Shown here one piece after another: positions 32,846-42,155 of a stretch of DNA of 64,000 nt. The stretch's first letter is position 1, and each line of letters begins with the position of its first letter. The translations under genes were made by a program, and so were the position numbers. A model generated the notes under the pieces. That model did not search any database and was not told where the DNA came from. It saw only the letters and a list, made by a program, of their open reading frames with translations. Location: NCBI GenBank assembly GCA_963638365.1, contig CAVHRK010000037.1, forward strand, positions 1 to 64,000. The letters are read 5' to 3'. The DNA comes from Suilimivivens sp963638365. GTDB lineage: Bacteria > Bacillota > Clostridia > Lachnospirales > Lachnospiraceae.

Positions 32846-34600
32846 GTGAAAGAAAAATTAACATTCATATTACGGTTTGCAAAACCTCATAAATGGAAAT
32901 TTATCATTATGCTGCTTAGTGTTATTCTGGCATCCGGAACACTGATGCTTCTGCCATATATGATCGGATGGCTTGTGGATGAGGTAATCAATTCTCAAAA
33001 CATGTCACGATTTATCTATATTGTAGCCATATATGGAGCAGTATATGTGTTTAACCAGGCAATGTATACGATAGTGAATATCATGGAAAAAGTGACCAGT
33101 ACAGCATTTCTGTTTGATATCAGGTCGGAACTGTATTCCCGGATCTTAAGGTTCAAGGGCTGTTATCTGGCGGGTATGTACAGTGGGGATACGGTTCGCA
33201 GAATGGAAAATGATGTTGATCAGATTATGACCATGATAAGCGTTAATTTGTTTGGACTGGTAACCAATGGGATGAATATGGTTATTGCCCTGGTATTTAT
33301 ATACTTTTCCAATGTATGGATGGGTGTTTTTACAACCATTGTGACTCCGGTCATCGTGTATGTATCCAGATTTTTCAGTGAAAAAGCCAAAAGAGAAAAC
33401 TCCCGTATTATTCAAAAAAGAGGCTTATTGTCCTCCTGGACATTTGAAATTTTGGATGGAATGCAGGAAATAAAACTTTTGCATGCGTCCAGACAGATTC
33501 TTTCCGAATTTCTCCGGAGAAATATTGAAATAGCCAGAATGTGTATTGGCTTAAACAGAATCGAAGTCGGGGCAGAAAGGGTGAATACCGGGATATCACT
33601 GATCGCCCAGATGTGTATGTTTACCATTTCCGCTTTCCTCGTGAAATCCAATCAACTGACAATCGGCGGGGTTACGGCCTGCTTTGCTTATTATGCAAAC
33701 TGCGTTGCAGCATTCAACAGTATCAACTCAAGAATAGTATCTCTTTCCTCCAATCTGGTTTCCTGCGACAGGGTTATGGAATTGTTTGATACCCCGCTGG
33801 AAGAAGGGACAGAATGTCTCCGTATGCAGGAGGTGCCAGACAGTAACGCAGAACGAATCGCGGGAAGCATCGAGTTTAAAGATGTCTCGTTCCGGTATAA
33901 CGAAGAGAGGAGCATATTTAATTCTCTGTCATTTCGTATTAACCCACGTGAGAAAATCGCTATTGTAGGAAACAGTGGTGTGGGAAAAAGCACTTTAGTG
34001 AATTTGTTGTGTCGGATATATGATTCGGATGAAGGAAATATATGGATCGATGGCAGGGATATCAGGGAATACGATATCCGCTATTTGCGCGGACAGATAG
34101 GAGTTGTTCATCAAAACAGTATTATATTTCATGGATCGATAAGATTTAATCTGCAATTTTCAGAGGACAGTTTTCAGGATGATTTATTGTGGGAAGCACT
34201 TAAAATGGCAGATTTGTATGACTTTGTGAGCAGCCTTGAGAACGGATTGGATACGGTCATTGGAACCGGAGGGGTGGACTTTTCGGGAGGACAGAAACAA
34301 AGAATTGCGATTGCCCGGATATTTGTTAAGAATTCTCCAATCATGGTTTTTGATGAGTCAACCAGTGCATTAGACAGTGGAGCTGAAATGACAATCAAAG
34401 ATTCATGGGAATTACTGGGGGAGAATCATACATTACTGATCATTGCACATCGGCTGTCCACGATAATCCATGCGGACAGGATTCTTGTTCTGGAGGATGG
34501 GAAAATCGCAGGCTTTGATAAGCATGAAAAGTTACTGAAAAACTGTGAGACCTATCGGAAGCTTTTTAAAGAGCAGTATGCAGGGAGCATGGGAGCATAA
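32846..34600 (+). CDS. Exporter-type ABC half-transporter (fused membrane and ATPase domains), first of a pair
   Basis: 584 residues from a GTG start with GGGG upstream. Six membrane helices in the first 310 residues, then the ATPase: Walker A GNSGVGKST, signature FSGGQKQR, Walker B IMVFDEST, and the H-loop IIAHRLSTI. Exporter topology (type IV), not a sugar importer. It is paired with the next gene and probably forms a heterodimer. By eye the two genes are richer in A/T codons than the glycosidases on either side, and they interrupt the sugar locus; they may have been inserted. Substrate unknown (peptide, lipid or drug). Confidence 0.9.
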   Translation: MKEKLTFILRFAKPHKWKFIIMLLSVILASGTLMLLPYMIGWLVDEVINSQNMSRFIYIVAIYGAVYVFNQAMYTIVNIMEKVTSTAFLFDIRSELYSRILRFKGCYLAGMYSGDTVRRMENDVDQIMTMISVNLFGLVTNGMNMVIALVFIYFSNVWMGVFTTIVTPVIVYVSRFFSEKAKRENSRIIQKRGLLSSWTFEILDGMQEIKLLHASRQILSEFLRRNIEIARMCIGLNRIEVGAERVNTGISLIAQMCMFTISAFLVKSNQLTIGGVTACFAYYANCVAAFNSINSRIVSLSSNLVSCDRVMELFDTPLEEGTECLRMQEVPDSNAERIAGSIEFKDVSFRYNEERSIFNSLSFRINPREKIAIVGNSGVGKSTLVNLLCRIYDSDEGNIWIDGRDIREYDIRYLRGQIGVVHQNSIIFHGSIRFNLQFSEDSFQDDLLWEALKMADLYDFVSSLENGLDTVIGTGGVDFSGGQKQRIAIARIFVKNSPIMVFDESTSALDSGAEMTIKDSWELLGENHTLLIIAHRLSTIIHADRILVLEDGKIAGFDKHEKLLKNCETYRKLFKEQYAGSMGA

Positions 34601-34649
34601 ATTTCCGGTATTTCAGGTGCAGACAGTAAAAGGAAAAAGAGGGGATTAT

Positions 34650-36368
34650 TTGGAAAGACAATCAGATCGTATCAGAACTTTGAAAAAAATCGATGGATTA
34701 CTGGGGAAGAAAAAGGGGTTATTGTATGGGCTTTTGTTTTTCAAGAGCCTTGATCTTGTGCTGGGCATCGTGCAGCCGTTTTTCTATTATCTGTTTATTG
34801 ACCATGTGATTGTTAAGGGGAAAATGGGTTATCTCCCTGTTGTGATTGCCGGTTATCTATCTGTTTTTGTGTTACAGACCTTATTGATGAAACTGACCAG
34901 AAAATCATATAACACGTTATTCCTGAAATTAAAGATGGAACTGCGGGTTCATATCCTGAAGAGATACGTGAATATGAATGCCGATATGTATCAAACTTAT
35001 AGTACGGGAGATCTGGCAGACAGAATCGATGGTGATGTGGAATTCGTGGAAACATTTTTACAGAAACATGTCATGGATTATTTCTTTTCCATTGCAAAAA
35101 TTTTAGTGATATGCATTATCCTGTTTGTACTGAATCAGACACTGACCATCATTGGGTTTATTGCCATTCCACTTTCCTTCTGGTTAGTGCGGGTGATCAG
35201 CAGGAAGGCCAACCGGGTATCGGAAGAACGCCGCAGACTGGAAGGAGAGTATCATAGCTTTCTGAATAATTCTTTTCAGAAATGGGCGGATATCAAAACG
35301 AATAATCTGGAAGATTATATGGAAGCGGAATTCGAAACATACAGGCAGAAGCTTTCTAAATTAATCATTAAAAGTCAGATCTATATTGCCTTTAACTGGC
35401 TTTTCATTGCCTTTAAAGATTATTTTATCACCAGAATGAATCTTTATTTTGTAGGAGGAATCCTGATTATTTATAAGAAGCTTACGGTTGGGATCCTGCT
35501 TACCTATATGGATTATTTTATGCAGTTGGTGGACAGCATCACATCGGTTGTGAATTCCATATTGGACTTTCATATTCAGAAACCCAACATACAGCGTGTG
35601 TTTGAAATTCTGGAATTGGAATATGATGTAAAGAGGCAGGTTACAAATCTGGAGGATAAAATAACATTTTCCAATGTCAGCTTCCGGTATGCGGATAATC
35701 AGAAATGGGTTATCCGTTCATTAAATATGACGATTGATCCTGGCGAGCACATTGCAATTGTAGGGAAAAGCGGATGTGGAAAAACGACTTTGGCTAATCT
35801 GCTGATGGGGGTATATGAGCCATGTGACGGTGAAATTCTGCTTGGCAGCAGGAGGATTTCCGAGTTATCCCATGAGAGCATAAGCAATAAAATCGGCATA
35901 GTTTCCCAATTTCCCAGACTGTTAAATCTTAGTATTCGGGAAAATCTGCTGCTTGCAGACCGGCATGCAGCAGACGAAGAAATCAGAAGTGCCTGTGAAA
36001 AAGCGAATATCCTGTCATTTATTGAAAGCCTGCCGGATCAGTTTGAAACGAATATCGGTGAGCGTGGAATTAAATTATCCGGAGGACAAAGGCAGAGACT
36101 TTCCATAGCAAGGCTCTTGTTGCAGGATCCGGACATCATTATTTTTGATGAATCGACCAGTTCATTGGACAGTTGTAGTGAAAAGGAGATATTAGACACG
36201 ATCCGTTCATTTTCGGGCAGTAAAACCATCATAACGATTGCACATAGACTTTCAACGGTGCTGGTCAGTGATCGTGCGCTCCTGATGGAAGAGGGAAGAA
36301 TTGTGGCAGTAGCAAATTCACCGGAAATTATGACAGATGAAAAGTTTCGGGAATTTTTTCATACATAA
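34650..36368 (+). CDS. Exporter-type ABC half-transporter, second of a pair
   Basis: 572 residues from a probable TTG start with AGGGG six bases upstream; an in-frame ATG at 34545 lies inside the previous gene and has no binding site. Six membrane helices, then Walker A GKSGCGKTT, signature LSGGQRQR, Walker B IIIFDEST and IAHRLSTV. Both ATP sites of the presumed heterodimer appear intact. No adjacent peptide precursor or regulator was found, so the cargo is open. Confidence 0.88.
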   Translation: MERQSDRIRTLKKIDGLLGKKKGLLYGLLFFKSLDLVLGIVQPFFYYLFIDHVIVKGKMGYLPVVIAGYLSVFVLQTLLMKLTRKSYNTLFLKLKMELRVHILKRYVNMNADMYQTYSTGDLADRIDGDVEFVETFLQKHVMDYFFSIAKILVICIILFVLNQTLTIIGFIAIPLSFWLVRVISRKANRVSEERRRLEGEYHSFLNNSFQKWADIKTNNLEDYMEAEFETYRQKLSKLIIKSQIYIAFNWLFIAFKDYFITRMNLYFVGGILIIYKKLTVGILLTYMDYFMQLVDSITSVVNSILDFHIQKPNIQRVFEILELEYDVKRQVTNLEDKITFSNVSFRYADNQKWVIRSLNMTIDPGEHIAIVGKSGCGKTTLANLLMGVYEPCDGEILLGSRRISELSHESISNKIGIVSQFPRLLNLSIRENLLLADRHAADEEIRSACEKANILSFIESLPDQFETNIGERGIKLSGGQRQRLSIARLLLQDPDIIIFDESTSSLDSCSEKEILDTIRSFSGSKTIITIAHRLSTVLVSDRALLMEEGRIVAVANSPEIMTDEKFREFFHT

Positions 36369-36483
36369 CTATACAAAAATTGCTATACATTGAAAAACTT
36401 GTAGCAAAACGCACAATAAAATTATTTTTACAAGTTTATATATATAAAAATTGCATAAAGAAAGCAAGATTTATGAAATGAAA

Positions 36484-36498
36484 AGCAATATATGACAA
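36484..36498 (+). promoter_or_regulatory. Shared xylan-locus box, copy 3
   Basis: AGCAATATATGACAA, differing from copies 1 and 2 at two positions. A TATAAT at 36520-36525 lies 36 bases from the box start, about two helical turns closer than at the other copies. The same 200-base gap also has AAACTTGTA (36396-36404) and TACAAGTTT (36430-36438), a perfect inverted repeat of unknown use. Confidence 0.5.
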
Positions 36499-36572
36499 GA
36501 TAAGGCGAGGGCAGGAGATTATAATAAATTTATCAGAAGAGTTGATAAACGATATTTATGGGAGGAGTTACG

Positions 36573-37526
36573 ATGAGTAAAACATCCAAAAAAGTACCTG
36601 CCGAGAAGAACAGGAAACCATTCGGCGTGTATATGAAACGGTACTGGCAGCTGTATCTGTTGCTCTTTCTGCCAATGCTGTATCTGATCATCTTTAAATA
36701 TGTTCCGATGGTTTATATCCAGATCGCATTCAAGAAATACAGTATTGTACAGAGCGTCTGGGAGATGCCGCTGGCCGCACAGCACGGTTTTGAATATTTC
36801 ATCAAAGCGTTTAAGAACAAGGACTTTTTAAATGCCCTGCGGAATACGTTGGTACTGAATCTCCTTGATCTGGTAGTTGGTTTCCCGGCTCCGATCATTT
36901 TCGCACTGATCTTAAATGAACTGGTATTTACCAAGTTTAAGAGAGTGGTACAGACCATTGCTTATATGCCCCATTTCTTATCCTGGGTCATTATTTACAG
37001 CCTTGCACTTCAGATGTTTGCACCGACCAACGGTCTTGTGAACATGGTGTTACAAAACATGGGATTTGAGGCAGTTCATTTCCTCGATAAGCCTGGCAAC
37101 TGGATTGTATCCTACATATTAATCGGTGTATGGCAGAACTTTGGATGGGGTTCCATCGTATATCTGGCAGCGATTGCCGGAATCAATCCGGAGCTTTACG
37201 AAGCAGCATCGGTAGATGGTGCCGGAAGATTTAAGAAGATGTGGCACATTACTCTTCCGGGTATCCGTTCCACCATCGTGGTACTTCTGATTATGAACCT
37301 TGGCAATATTTTAGGAAGCGGCTTCGACAGACCGTTTGCATTCCAGAATAACATGGTTATGAATGTGGCAAATGTAATTTCCACCTTTGTATATACCAAT
37401 GGTATTAAGAGTCTTCAGTTCTCACTGACGACAGCGGTTGGATTATTCCAGTCCGTGATCTGTGTAATTTTCCTGTTGCTGGCAAACTGGATTTCCAGAC
37501 GGCTTGGCGAACGTGGAATCTGGTAG
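36573..37526 (+). CDS. CUT1 sugar ABC permease, LplB type
   Basis: 317 residues, six membrane helices. The transporter coupling helix EAASVDGAGRFKKMWHITLPG (split here as EAASVDGAGRFKK and MWHITLPG) is the EAA motif. LplB/YtcP-type permeases carry oligosaccharides such as aldouronates. The start at 36573 follows GGGAGGAG; the ATG at 36558 overlaps that site. The ATPase partner is not in the locus; such importers usually share an MsmX-like ATPase. Translation of the next permease begins 12 bases on. Confidence 0.93.
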   Translation: MSKTSKKVPAEKNRKPFGVYMKRYWQLYLLLFLPMLYLIIFKYVPMVYIQIAFKKYSIVQSVWEMPLAAQHGFEYFIKAFKNKDFLNALRNTLVLNLLDLVVGFPAPIIFALILNELVFTKFKRVVQTIAYMPHFLSWVIIYSLALQMFAPTNGLVNMVLQNMGFEAVHFLDKPGNWIVSYILIGVWQNFGWGSIVYLAAIAGINPELYEAASVDGAGRFKKMWHITLPGIRSTIVVLLIMNLGNILGSGFDRPFAFQNNMVMNVANVISTFVYTNGIKSLQFSLTTAVGLFQSVICVIFLLLANWISRRLGERGIW

Positions 37527-37538
37527 GAGGTGTGAACG

Positions 37539-38408
37539 ATGATTAAATCAAAATCTGCAAAGGTCGGAGACTGGATCTTCGTTCTGATCTGTATCGTGGT
37601 TGCCATCATCTGTCTGCTTCCGATGGTAAACCTGCTGGTGAAGTCCATAAGCAGTACGGATGCACTGGTAAAGCATGAGGTTTATCTGTGGCCGAAGGGA
37701 TTGAACTTCGATGCCTATACAACCGTACTTGGTGATGCAAAATATATCCGGGCTTTCTTCTGGACCGTATTTCTTACCGTTATCTGCACGATTGTATCAC
37801 TGGTTATGACGACCTTATGTGCTTATCCTCTGATCTTTGAGGACCTGAAGGGAAGAAACATTTTTAACATCATCATTACGATTACAATGTTTTTTAACGC
37901 AGGTACGATTCCGAACTACCTGCTGATGAAGTCACTGAACCTGTTAAGCAATCCGCTGGTACTGATTGTGCCGAGCTGTTTAAGTGTCTTCAATATGATT
38001 ATCCTGAGGAGTTTCTTTTATGGAATTCCGGACAGCTTAAGGGAATCGGCGGAAATTGACGGAGCAACCTATATTAAGATTCTGTGCTCCATTTACATTC
38101 CATTATCCAAACCGGTATTTGCGACACTGGCTCTGTTCTATGCCGTAGGCCGCTGGAATGGATATTCCGATGCATTGATGTATATGAAGGAAAAGGATTA
38201 CTATCCGTTGCAGCTCCTTCTTTACAATATCATTAACAACATTAACAGCGTGGAGGTAGCTACGCAGGAAGGGTTCTCCACCCCGGGACTTACCGAATCA
38301 CTGAAAGCAGCGATCGTTATGTTCTCCACTGTTCCGATTCTGTGTATCTATCCATGGCTGCAGAAGTATTTCATCCACGGAGTTACCGTTGGAGCCGTTA
38401 AGGAATAA
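37539..38408 (+). CDS. CUT1 sugar ABC permease, YtcP type
   Basis: 289 residues, six membrane helices, EAA motif as ESAEIDGATYIKILCSIYIP (about 178-197). Partner of the LplB-type subunit just upstream; GGAGG seven bases before the ATG. The substrate-binding lipoprotein follows. Confidence 0.93.
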   Translation: MIKSKSAKVGDWIFVLICIVVAIICLLPMVNLLVKSISSTDALVKHEVYLWPKGLNFDAYTTVLGDAKYIRAFFWTVFLTVICTIVSLVMTTLCAYPLIFEDLKGRNIFNIIITITMFFNAGTIPNYLLMKSLNLLSNPLVLIVPSCLSVFNMIILRSFFYGIPDSLRESAEIDGATYIKILCSIYIPLSKPVFATLALFYAVGRWNGYSDALMYMKEKDYYPLQLLLYNIINNINSVEVATQEGFSTPGLTESLKAAIVMFSTVPILCIYPWLQKYFIHGVTVGAVKE

Positions 38409-38468
38409 CCGGATTGGAGTTCAATCCGTGCATTCAATAAATCAAATATTCTATTAGGGAGGAAAAGA

Positions 38469-40205
38469 ATGAAGAAGAAATTACTTTCCGTGTTACTTGC
38501 AGGTGCTATGGTACTTTCCCTTGCAGCCTGCGGAAGCAAAGAAGCAGCTCCTGCTGACACATCCAGTGATACAGCAGCGACAACAACGGAAGCATCGGAC
38601 TCAGCCGATACTTCTGATGCAGCATCTGACAGCGCAGATGCATCCGATCCGACAGGCGGTCAGCTTGTGGATGGTAAATTCGCTGAAACCAGAACCATCG
38701 TTGTAGAAGTTTATGATCGTGGTAACGATGGCGGTTCTGATCCTACAAACAATGCATATACCAAGTATATCCAGGAAGGAATGCTTGCAGACCACAACGT
38801 ACAGGTAGAGTTCAAGGCAGTTCCCCGTTGGACAGAAGTAGAAGAAATCAATAACCTTCTGGCAGCAGGTGATGCTCCGGACATCTGTGTAACTTATGAC
38901 TATCCGACCATTCAGACCTATGCAAACATGGGTGGTGTTCTGGATTTGAGTGAGTATTTAACCGAAGAATACAAGTCTGTATTCCCGAACCTCTGGGATT
39001 GGCTCGGCGAGACCAACCTTTACTGGGATAAGGATCCTGAAACCGGTACAATCTGGGGAATTGAAGCAAAGCTTGCAAACAGCAACCGTATCAACACCTT
39101 CGTTCGTAAGGACTGGTTAGATAAACTCGGTTTAAAAGAGCCTACCACCAAGCAGGAATTTGAAGATATGCTGATTGCATTCCGTGATAACGCAGATGAA
39201 CTTCTTGGCGCAGATGCTGACAAGATGATTCCTTATAGTGTAAGCTACGATGTAGGCTGGAGAGCAGCTACCTTAATTGAATCCTTTATTGATCCGGATA
39301 TCTCCGATAAGGAATACTATGTAAACGGATTTGATGACAGAAAGCTTACCCAGAACGGCACAAAGGAAGGTGTCCGTCTGTTAAATAAGTGGTACAACGA
39401 AGGCTTAATGTGGAAAGATTTCGCTCTGTATGGAAGCGGTGATACCACAGAAGATGATAACTTAAAGGCTGGTTATGTTGGCGCATTTACTCATAACTGG
39501 GATTATCCTTTTCGTAACGGTGAAGATTCCATCCAGGCAAACTTACAGAGACTGGTTGGAGAAGATGCAAAGTTTGTAGCAGTTGACTGTTTCGAAGACA
39601 GCAAGGGAACTCATACCAAGTTTACCGCAGGTCCGATCGACCGTAAGCTGTTCTTCCCTTCCACCAACGATGAACCTTTAGCATCCATGCTTTACCTTGA
39701 CTGGATCTCTGATCCGGAGCATATTCAGTATCTCCAGATCGGTGAAGAAGGCGTAACCCATGATACCTTAGATGATGGAACTATCGTTACCAAGGCATCT
39801 ACCGGTGACACTATTCAGAACTCCGGCTTCAACATTGATATGACCATTACCTGTAACGGTCTGAAGCTGGTAGATCCTGAAATTACTGCAAAGTCTATTG
39901 CATACAGCTACTCTAACGTAGATCCTGCTGATGTAGAAGCAGCAGATGCAATTGCAAAGACAGATAACAGACCTGGTAAGAACGTAAATGTTGGCTCAAT
40001 CTCCGCAGAAGAAGGTATGGGCGATTCCCTCTCCAGCAAGAGAGATATCGTATATGATACCGCAGTATCTGCAGCAGAAGCTGACTTTGACAAGGTATGG
40101 GATTCCGGTATTGAAGAATACTTAGGTGCAGGCGGTCAGGCCATCATGGATGAGCGTGCAGAAAAGTGGGAAGCAACCTTCGGAAGTTCCGATATGTTAC
40201 CTTAA
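38469..40205 (+). CDS. Extracellular solute-binding lipoprotein of the CUT1 importer
   Basis: 578 residues, the length of LplA/YtcQ-type oligosaccharide-binding proteins. Signal peptide with lipobox SLAAC (Cys about 21), a Ser/Asp/Thr/Ala linker (about 25-65), then the two-lobed binding domain (NNLLAAGDAPDICVTYDYPT). It would capture xylo-oligosaccharides or aldouronic acids for the two permeases. The codon choice looks highly biased towards common codons (for example many AAC, GAA, CTT), as in strongly expressed genes. A good terminator follows. Confidence 0.93.
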   Translation: MKKKLLSVLLAGAMVLSLAACGSKEAAPADTSSDTAATTTEASDSADTSDAASDSADASDPTGGQLVDGKFAETRTIVVEVYDRGNDGGSDPTNNAYTKYIQEGMLADHNVQVEFKAVPRWTEVEEINNLLAAGDAPDICVTYDYPTIQTYANMGGVLDLSEYLTEEYKSVFPNLWDWLGETNLYWDKDPETGTIWGIEAKLANSNRINTFVRKDWLDKLGLKEPTTKQEFEDMLIAFRDNADELLGADADKMIPYSVSYDVGWRAATLIESFIDPDISDKEYYVNGFDDRKLTQNGTKEGVRLLNKWYNEGLMWKDFALYGSGDTTEDDNLKAGYVGAFTHNWDYPFRNGEDSIQANLQRLVGEDAKFVAVDCFEDSKGTHTKFTAGPIDRKLFFPSTNDEPLASMLYLDWISDPEHIQYLQIGEEGVTHDTLDDGTIVTKASTGDTIQNSGFNIDMTITCNGLKLVDPEITAKSIAYSYSNVDPADVEAADAIAKTDNRPGKNVNVGSISAEEGMGDSLSSKRDIVYDTAVSAAEADFDKVWDSGIEEYLGAGGQAIMDERAEKWEATFGSSDMLP

Positions 40206-40249
40206 TCAGGTTGTTGTGTATAGGCGATTGATATAAATCTTCCTTTAAT

Positions 40250-40276
40250 AAAGCCCGGAGCATTGCTCCGGGCTTT
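40250..40276 (+). terminator. Terminator of the importer operon
   Basis: AAAGCCCGGAGC (40250-40261) and GCTCCGGGCTTT (40265-40276) pair perfectly around a three-base loop. Confidence 0.85.
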
Positions 40277-40377
40277 CGTGTTGTCTGATGTCATAGTTGT
40301 CTTGTATTGCAGTTGCAGGATATGACAAGGATCTTTATAATGAAATTATTCGGAGTGAACATTACGGGAGGTGTCAA

Positions 40378-40848
40378 ATGAAGCAACTGGGAGGAAAATT
40401 ATTCATTCATCTACTTGCGATTACGGGTATTGCAGGAACAGATCTTTATATTAAGAAACAGATTGAGGAGAAGAAGGAGATGAACTGCTGCGAACCGATC
40501 TGTAAGGGAAAGCTGTTGCTTCGCAGATATCACAACAAGGGTGCTTTTCTGAACCTCGGAGAGAAGAATCCGCACCTTATTGCAGCAATTTCTGTTGGAA
40601 TGACGGTTTTTGCCGGACTGTTCTTTATTTCAACCTTTTCGTTCCTTGGGAAGGGAATGTTGAGATGGGGGCTGACGATGCTGCTTGGAGGTGCGTTCAG
40701 TAATACCTATGACCGCCTTAAACGGAAATATGTGGTGGATTATGTGAGCTTCAATGTGCCATGGGAAGCCCTGCGGAAGATTGTGTTTAATATCGGGGAC
40801 TTTGCCATTATGATCGGTGCACTGGTGTCGGTGCTCTCCGAGGCATGA
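40378..40848 (+). CDS. Divergent signal peptidase II (LspA family)
   Basis: 156 residues, four predicted membrane helices. The family motifs can be followed: NKGAFLNL in place of NxGxAF, GGAFSNTYDRLKRKYVVDYV with both catalytic Asp residues (NTYDR and VVDYV), and FNIGDFAIMIG. The N-terminal D-x-x-K segment is altered (GTDLYIKKQ). It would cut the signal peptides of prolipoproteins. GGAGG fixes the start at 40378. The divergence suggests a second copy rather than the main LspA, though this cannot be decided here. Confidence 0.8.
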   Translation: MKQLGGKLFIHLLAITGIAGTDLYIKKQIEEKKEMNCCEPICKGKLLLRRYHNKGAFLNLGEKNPHLIAAISVGMTVFAGLFFISTFSFLGKGMLRWGLTMLLGGAFSNTYDRLKRKYVVDYVSFNVPWEALRKIVFNIGDFAIMIGALVSVLSEA

Positions 40849-40877
40849 TGCGTGCAGAAAGAATCATAAAAAATATG

Positions 40878-40906
40878 TTGACAAAATCAAAGAATGGTTA
40901 TATTGT
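40878..40906 (+). promoter_or_regulatory. Sigma-A promoter of the GntR-ABC operon
   Basis: TTGACA (40878-40883), 17 bases, TATTGT (40901-40906). A perfect -35 with ideal spacing. Confidence 0.75.
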
Positions 40907-40924
40907 ATTAATTAAGTAATACAA
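40903..40924. promoter_or_regulatory. Operator of the YtrA-like regulator
   Basis: TTGTATTA (40903-40910) and TAATACAA (40917-40924) are perfect complements around ATTAAG and cover the -10 box. This is where a GntR repressor encoded by the first gene would act. Confidence 0.7.
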
Positions 40925-41026
40925 CAATACAAAGCAGAGACAGTTGAGTCTGTATATTGATCAATAGGAAGGCAGAAGTCTTCCAATGAATAGGACTGCA
41001 CTGGCGAAACAGAAAGGAAGAGGCAT

Positions 41027-41386
41027 ATGGCGTGGAAACTGGATTCAGACAGACCGATTTACGCACAGATTCTGGAAATCATTCAGATGCAGATCATTTC
41101 CGGAAAGTATCAGCCGGGAGATAAAATTCCCAGTGTCAGGGAACTGGCAGCAGATGCGGGCGTGAATCCGAATACAATGCAGAAGGCGTTGTCAGAGTTA
41201 GAGCGGAGCGGATTGATACTGACACAGAGAACAAGTGGAAGGACGGTAACGGATGACATGGAACTGATTCAGAAGATGCGTGATGAAATTGTAAGAGGAC
41301 AGGTTCAGGAATTCATCAATAAGATGAAGAACATGGGATTTGATAAGGAAGAGGTTTTGAAGATCCTCAAAGAAAGTGAAGCATAA
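41027..41386 (+). CDS. GntR-family (YtrA type) regulator
   Basis: 119 residues: an N-terminal winged HTH (PIYAQILEIIQMQIISG, KIPSVRELAADAGVNPNTMQ, SGRTVTDD) and a short helical tail, the minimal YtrA form. YtrA proteins repress adjacent ABC transporter genes and respond to cell-wall antibiotics in Bacillus. Here it is the first gene of an operon with an ATPase and a permease, and a perfect palindrome overlaps the operon's -10 box, so autorepression is likely. Confidence 0.92.
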   Translation: MAWKLDSDRPIYAQILEIIQMQIISGKYQPGDKIPSVRELAADAGVNPNTMQKALSELERSGLILTQRTSGRTVTDDMELIQKMRDEIVRGQVQEFINKMKNMGFDKEEVLKILKESEA

Positions 41387-41453
41387 GGAAGCCGGAATCC
41401 TCTGGCGAAAGAATAGAATTATGAGGGCTGTTTGGACAGCAGGAGGGAAAGAC

Positions 41454-42155
41454 ATGAACGAATTAGTACAGATCTGTGATCTGACCAAGGTTTATGAACG
41501 GAAAAAGGTTGCAGTAAATCATATGAACCTGATGATCCCGTCAGGTCGTATTGTAGGCCTTTTGGGACCGAATGGAAGTGGGAAGACTACTTTAATCAAG
41601 ATGTTAAGCGGGCTGCTTGTACCGGATCAGGGAACCATCCGGATTGACGGTAACGCACCAGGACCGCTTACCAAGGCAGTGGTTTCGTATCTGCCGGAGA
41701 GAACTTATTTCAGGGAAAACATGAAAGTTTCACAATTGATTGCTTATTTTCAGGACTTTTATGCGGACTTCCGTCCGGAGCGGGCGATGCAGATGCTGAA
41801 TAATCTGCAGATTAATCCGAACGCACCGTTAAAGACACTTTCCAAGGGCACAAAGGAAAAGGTGCAGCTCATTATGGTCATGAGTCGTGATGCCAGACTT
41901 TATCTATTGGATGAACCGATTGCGGGTGTGGATCCGGCAGCACGGGATTATATTTTGAGAACCGTTATTAACAATTACAATGAACAGGCATCCATCATTA
42001 TTTCCACGCATCTGATTGCAGATGTTGAGAATGTACTGGATGATGTCGTTTTCATCCGCGACGGCAGGGTTCTTCTTACGGATACGGTAGAAAATATCCG
42101 TGAGGTCAAAGGAAAATCCGTGGATCAGTATTTCAGGGAGGTGTTCGCATGTTAG
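41454..42155 (+). CDS. ABC transporter ATPase of the YtrA-type operon
   Basis: 233 residues. Walker A GPNGSGKTT, Walker B YLLDEPIAGVD, and IISTHLIADVE. The signature motif is degenerate (LSKGTKEKVQ), as is common in this group. Pairs with the permease that begins seven bases before its end. GGAGG stands seven bases before the ATG chosen. Confidence 0.92.
   Translation: MNELVQICDLTKVYERKKVAVNHMNLMIPSGRIVGLLGPNGSGKTTLIKMLSGLLVPDQGTIRIDGNAPGPLTKAVVSYLPERTYFRENMKVSQLIAYFQDFYADFRPERAMQMLNNLQINPNAPLKTLSKGTKEKVQLIMVMSRDARLYLLDEPIAGVDPAARDYILRTVINNYNEQASIIISTHLIADVENVLDDVVFIRDGRVLLTDTVENIREVKGKSVDQYFREVFAC

Noticed and set aside
32211..32864. Minus-strand reading frame of 217 codons across the end of aguA
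   Set aside because: Shadow of the GH67 gene; no start signals and an implausible composition.
36396..36438. AAACTTGTA/TACAAGTTT hairpin as a terminator of the ABC exporter pair
   Set aside because: Long 25-base loop, AT-only stem and no following T run; kept only as an inverted repeat of unknown use.
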